Origin: Thermococci archaeon
GTDB lineage: Archaea; Methanobacteriota_B; Thermococci; Thermococcales; Thermococcaceae
DNA length: 6,005 bases
Reading direction: 5' to 3'
Assembly: GCA_003663535.1 (NCBI GenBank)
Contig: QMUE01000094.1
Span: 1 to 6,005, forward strand
Numbering within the stretch: position 1 is the stretch's first letter; the number at the start of each line of letters is the position of its first letter. Shown piece by piece: positions 4,722-6,005 of the stretch. Below the pieces are notes generated by a model. That model had not been told where the DNA came from, searched no databases, and worked only from the letters and a program-made list of their open reading frames with translations. The position numbers and the translations under genes were made by a program.

Positions 4722-6005
4722 TTACTTTTGAATGTTTTTAAAGTCCTGAAGATCCCACACAGGCCATCCTTTCTCTCTCATTTTCTCTTTTCCTTTAACG
4801 TGCTTGGCAACCACTCCGTAGCTTTTTTCCCAGTCTTCCAGATTAACGAGTTCGGCTTTTCTTTCCAAATCTTTAAGGATTCTCTTTGCTTCCCCTTCAT
4901 TTAGTTCCTTCCACTTAACCTCGACGAAGAGTGCCTTTTTCTCCTTTTCGTTTAAAGCTACTAAATCAATCTCCTCATTTTTATGCCACCAGCGGCCGAT
5001 TTTAGTAAAGCGGAATGGAAGCTTTCCCTCTCTGTTGAGCCTAATTAAAAACTGCTTTACTATATCCTCAAAGACGAGCCCAACGTATTCGTTGAAGCTT
5101 GATTTAATATCTTCAACGATGTCAAATCCCATCTCAATCTCACTTTTTCTTGAATAAACAAAGCGAAACCAAAAATTGAAGAACTTGTCGTTTATTTTGT
5201 AGATGGTTCTTCCCTTCCCAATAACGGGCTTTTCTTCACCCACGTATCCCATCTCTTCCAGAACCGTCAAATACTTCCCAAGTGAGTTGACCTCAACTCT
5301 GGCTTTGTCTGCTATCTGACCGAATCGGTTGTAGCCGAGTGCTATGGCCCTCAGAATGGAAAAATACCTGGAAACGTCCCTCAGCTCCTGTTTGAGCAGA
5401 TATTTGGGCTCATCATAGTATTTGGCACCCCTTGACAGCAGAAGAATCCGTAAATTATCCCAGAAGTCAAGTTTGGGGTTGTAATCTGCCCAGTACTGCG
5501 GAACGCCGCCGAAGACAGAATAAACATAAATAGCCTCTCCAGTGCCCAGGGGATGGAAGTCTCTTACGTTAAAAAAGTCCATCTCTGTAACCTTCCATGC
5601 ACCTGTTCTCCTTCCGTATATCGGTGATTTTGCCGAGAGAATACCTTCCATGAATGAAACCAGCGAGCCACAGAGAATGAGCATTATGTTAGTCTTTGAG
5701 AGATGCATATCCCAGTACTTCTGAAGAACGCTCAGAAAGTCCCTGTGGGATTTCGCTATGTATTGGACTTCATCTATGATTACCACGAGCCTTTTAGAGC
5801 TTTTTCCTGCTAGATAAGTGAAGAACGCCCTCCAGGTCTGGAGAGGATTCTCCCGGAGAAGTGGGTCATCAAAGTAGTCAGCCAGCCTCTCAGAGAAGTC
5901 ATCAAGGATGGTTTCGCTTTCCTCGGCGAGCAGGTAGAGGCCACCAACTTCAGAGAGGAACTTCTGGAGGAGATAGGTTTTTCCTATTCTCCGTCGCCCG
6001 TAAAG
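4722..6005 (-). CDS. Archaeal AAA ATPase with C-terminal DUF234-type nuclease-like domain (N-terminus outside window)
   Basis: The minus-strand frame is open from the right edge to the TAA at 4724-4722, giving 427 residues of a protein that lacks only a short N-terminal piece. A GTG at 5786 is inside the ATPase core and is not the start. Walker A is YGRRRIGKT (residues 2-10), Walker B is VVIIDEVQY (73-81) and sensor 1 is LILCGS (109-114). MEGILSAKSPIYGRRTG (119-135) and FGGVPQYW (165-172) are hallmarks of the Arch_ATPase/DUF234 group. A winged-helix region follows (about 218-265). The C-terminal domain has NFWFRFVY (277-284) and then EEIDLVAL and ALFVEVKW, giving an intact E345, D347, E362 and K364 nuclease-like core. 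Related proteins are common in Thermococcales, and their physiological role is unsettled. The N-terminal start and promoter are not visible. Confidence 0.9.
   Translation of the reverse strand, partial: LYGRRRIGKTYLLQKFLSEVGGLYLLAEESETILDDFSERLADYFDDPLLRENPLQTWRAFFTYLAGKSSKRLVVIIDEVQYIAKSHRDFLSVLQKYWDMHLSKTNIMLILCGSLVSFMEGILSAKSPIYGRRTGAWKVTEMDFFNVRDFHPLGTGEAIYVYSVFGGVPQYWADYNPKLDFWDNLRILLLSRGAKYYDEPKYLLKQELRDVSRYFSILRAIALGYNRFGQIADKARVEVNSLGKYLTVLEEMGYVGEEKPVIGKGRTIYKINDKFFNFWFRFVYSRKSEIEMGFDIVEDIKSSFNEYVGLVFEDIVKQFLIRLNREGKLPFRFTKIGRWWHKNEEIDLVALNEKEKKALFVEVKWKELNEGEAKRILKDLERKAELVNLEDWEKSYGVVAKHVKGKEKMREKGWPVWDLQDFKNIQK

Noticed and set aside
1..6005. CRISPR array, tRNA or rRNA genes
   Set aside because: No regularly spaced repeats, tRNA cloverleaf consensus or rRNA-like conserved blocks were seen on either strand.

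Overview
The window looks archaeal and most likely comes from Thermococcales (Pyrococcus/Thermococcus type). Four things point there. Genes are preceded by TATA-like boxes at the archaeal distance. Shine-Dalgarno sites are of the GGAGG or GGTG kind. Three genes belong to the archaeal AAA-ATPase superfamily with a PD-(D/E)xK-like C-terminal domain, which is greatly expanded in hyperthermophilic euryarchaea. Scars resembling the ends of IS200/IS605-type (tnpB/omega-RNA) elements are scattered throughout. The assignment rests on pattern recognition only, since no database search was possible.

Layout, left to right. (1) 2-529 (+) is the C-terminal part of a DUF4143-type ATPase, cut by the left edge. 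(2) 530-905 has no convincing gene. It carries two short IS200/IS605-like right-end scars on opposite strands (A at 598-642, B at 787-824), a doubtful small ORF, and the promoter and ribosome-binding site of the next gene. (3) 906-1964 (+) encodes an unrecognised AT-rich 352-residue protein; parts of it recall RNase H-fold DUF3800 proteins. (4) 1965-2183 holds a promoter-like TATA box, two perfect abutting hairpins, an oligo-T tract and a third scar (C). Scars B and C share a perfect 27-bp direct repeat that brackets the 906-1964 gene. (5) 2185-2631 (-) is a decayed region: a short ORF coupled to the antitoxin-like gene, then a tnpB tail with a GC-rich omega-RNA-like RNA region, then a gene fragment with two in-frame stops. 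(6) 2631-3143 (-) is a two-gene unit of small antitoxin-like proteins: an AbrB-like protein whose C-terminus is encoded by scar D, followed by a coiled-coil protein. No intact toxin follows. (7) 3299-4639 (+) is a complete DUF4143-type ATPase. (8) 4722-6005 (-) is a DUF234-type ATPase, cut by the right edge and convergent with the previous gene.

The genes do not form one pathway. The region reads as an accessory or recombination-prone segment: three paralogous ATPase/nuclease-like genes of the toxin-antitoxin or mobile type surround an antitoxin operon that has lost its partner, tnpB-element debris, and one orphan gene between direct repeats. The two least explained elements are the 906-1964 gene with its palindromic downstream region, and the minus-strand omega-RNA-like locus, which keeps a promoter-like sequence although its tnpB gene is gone.
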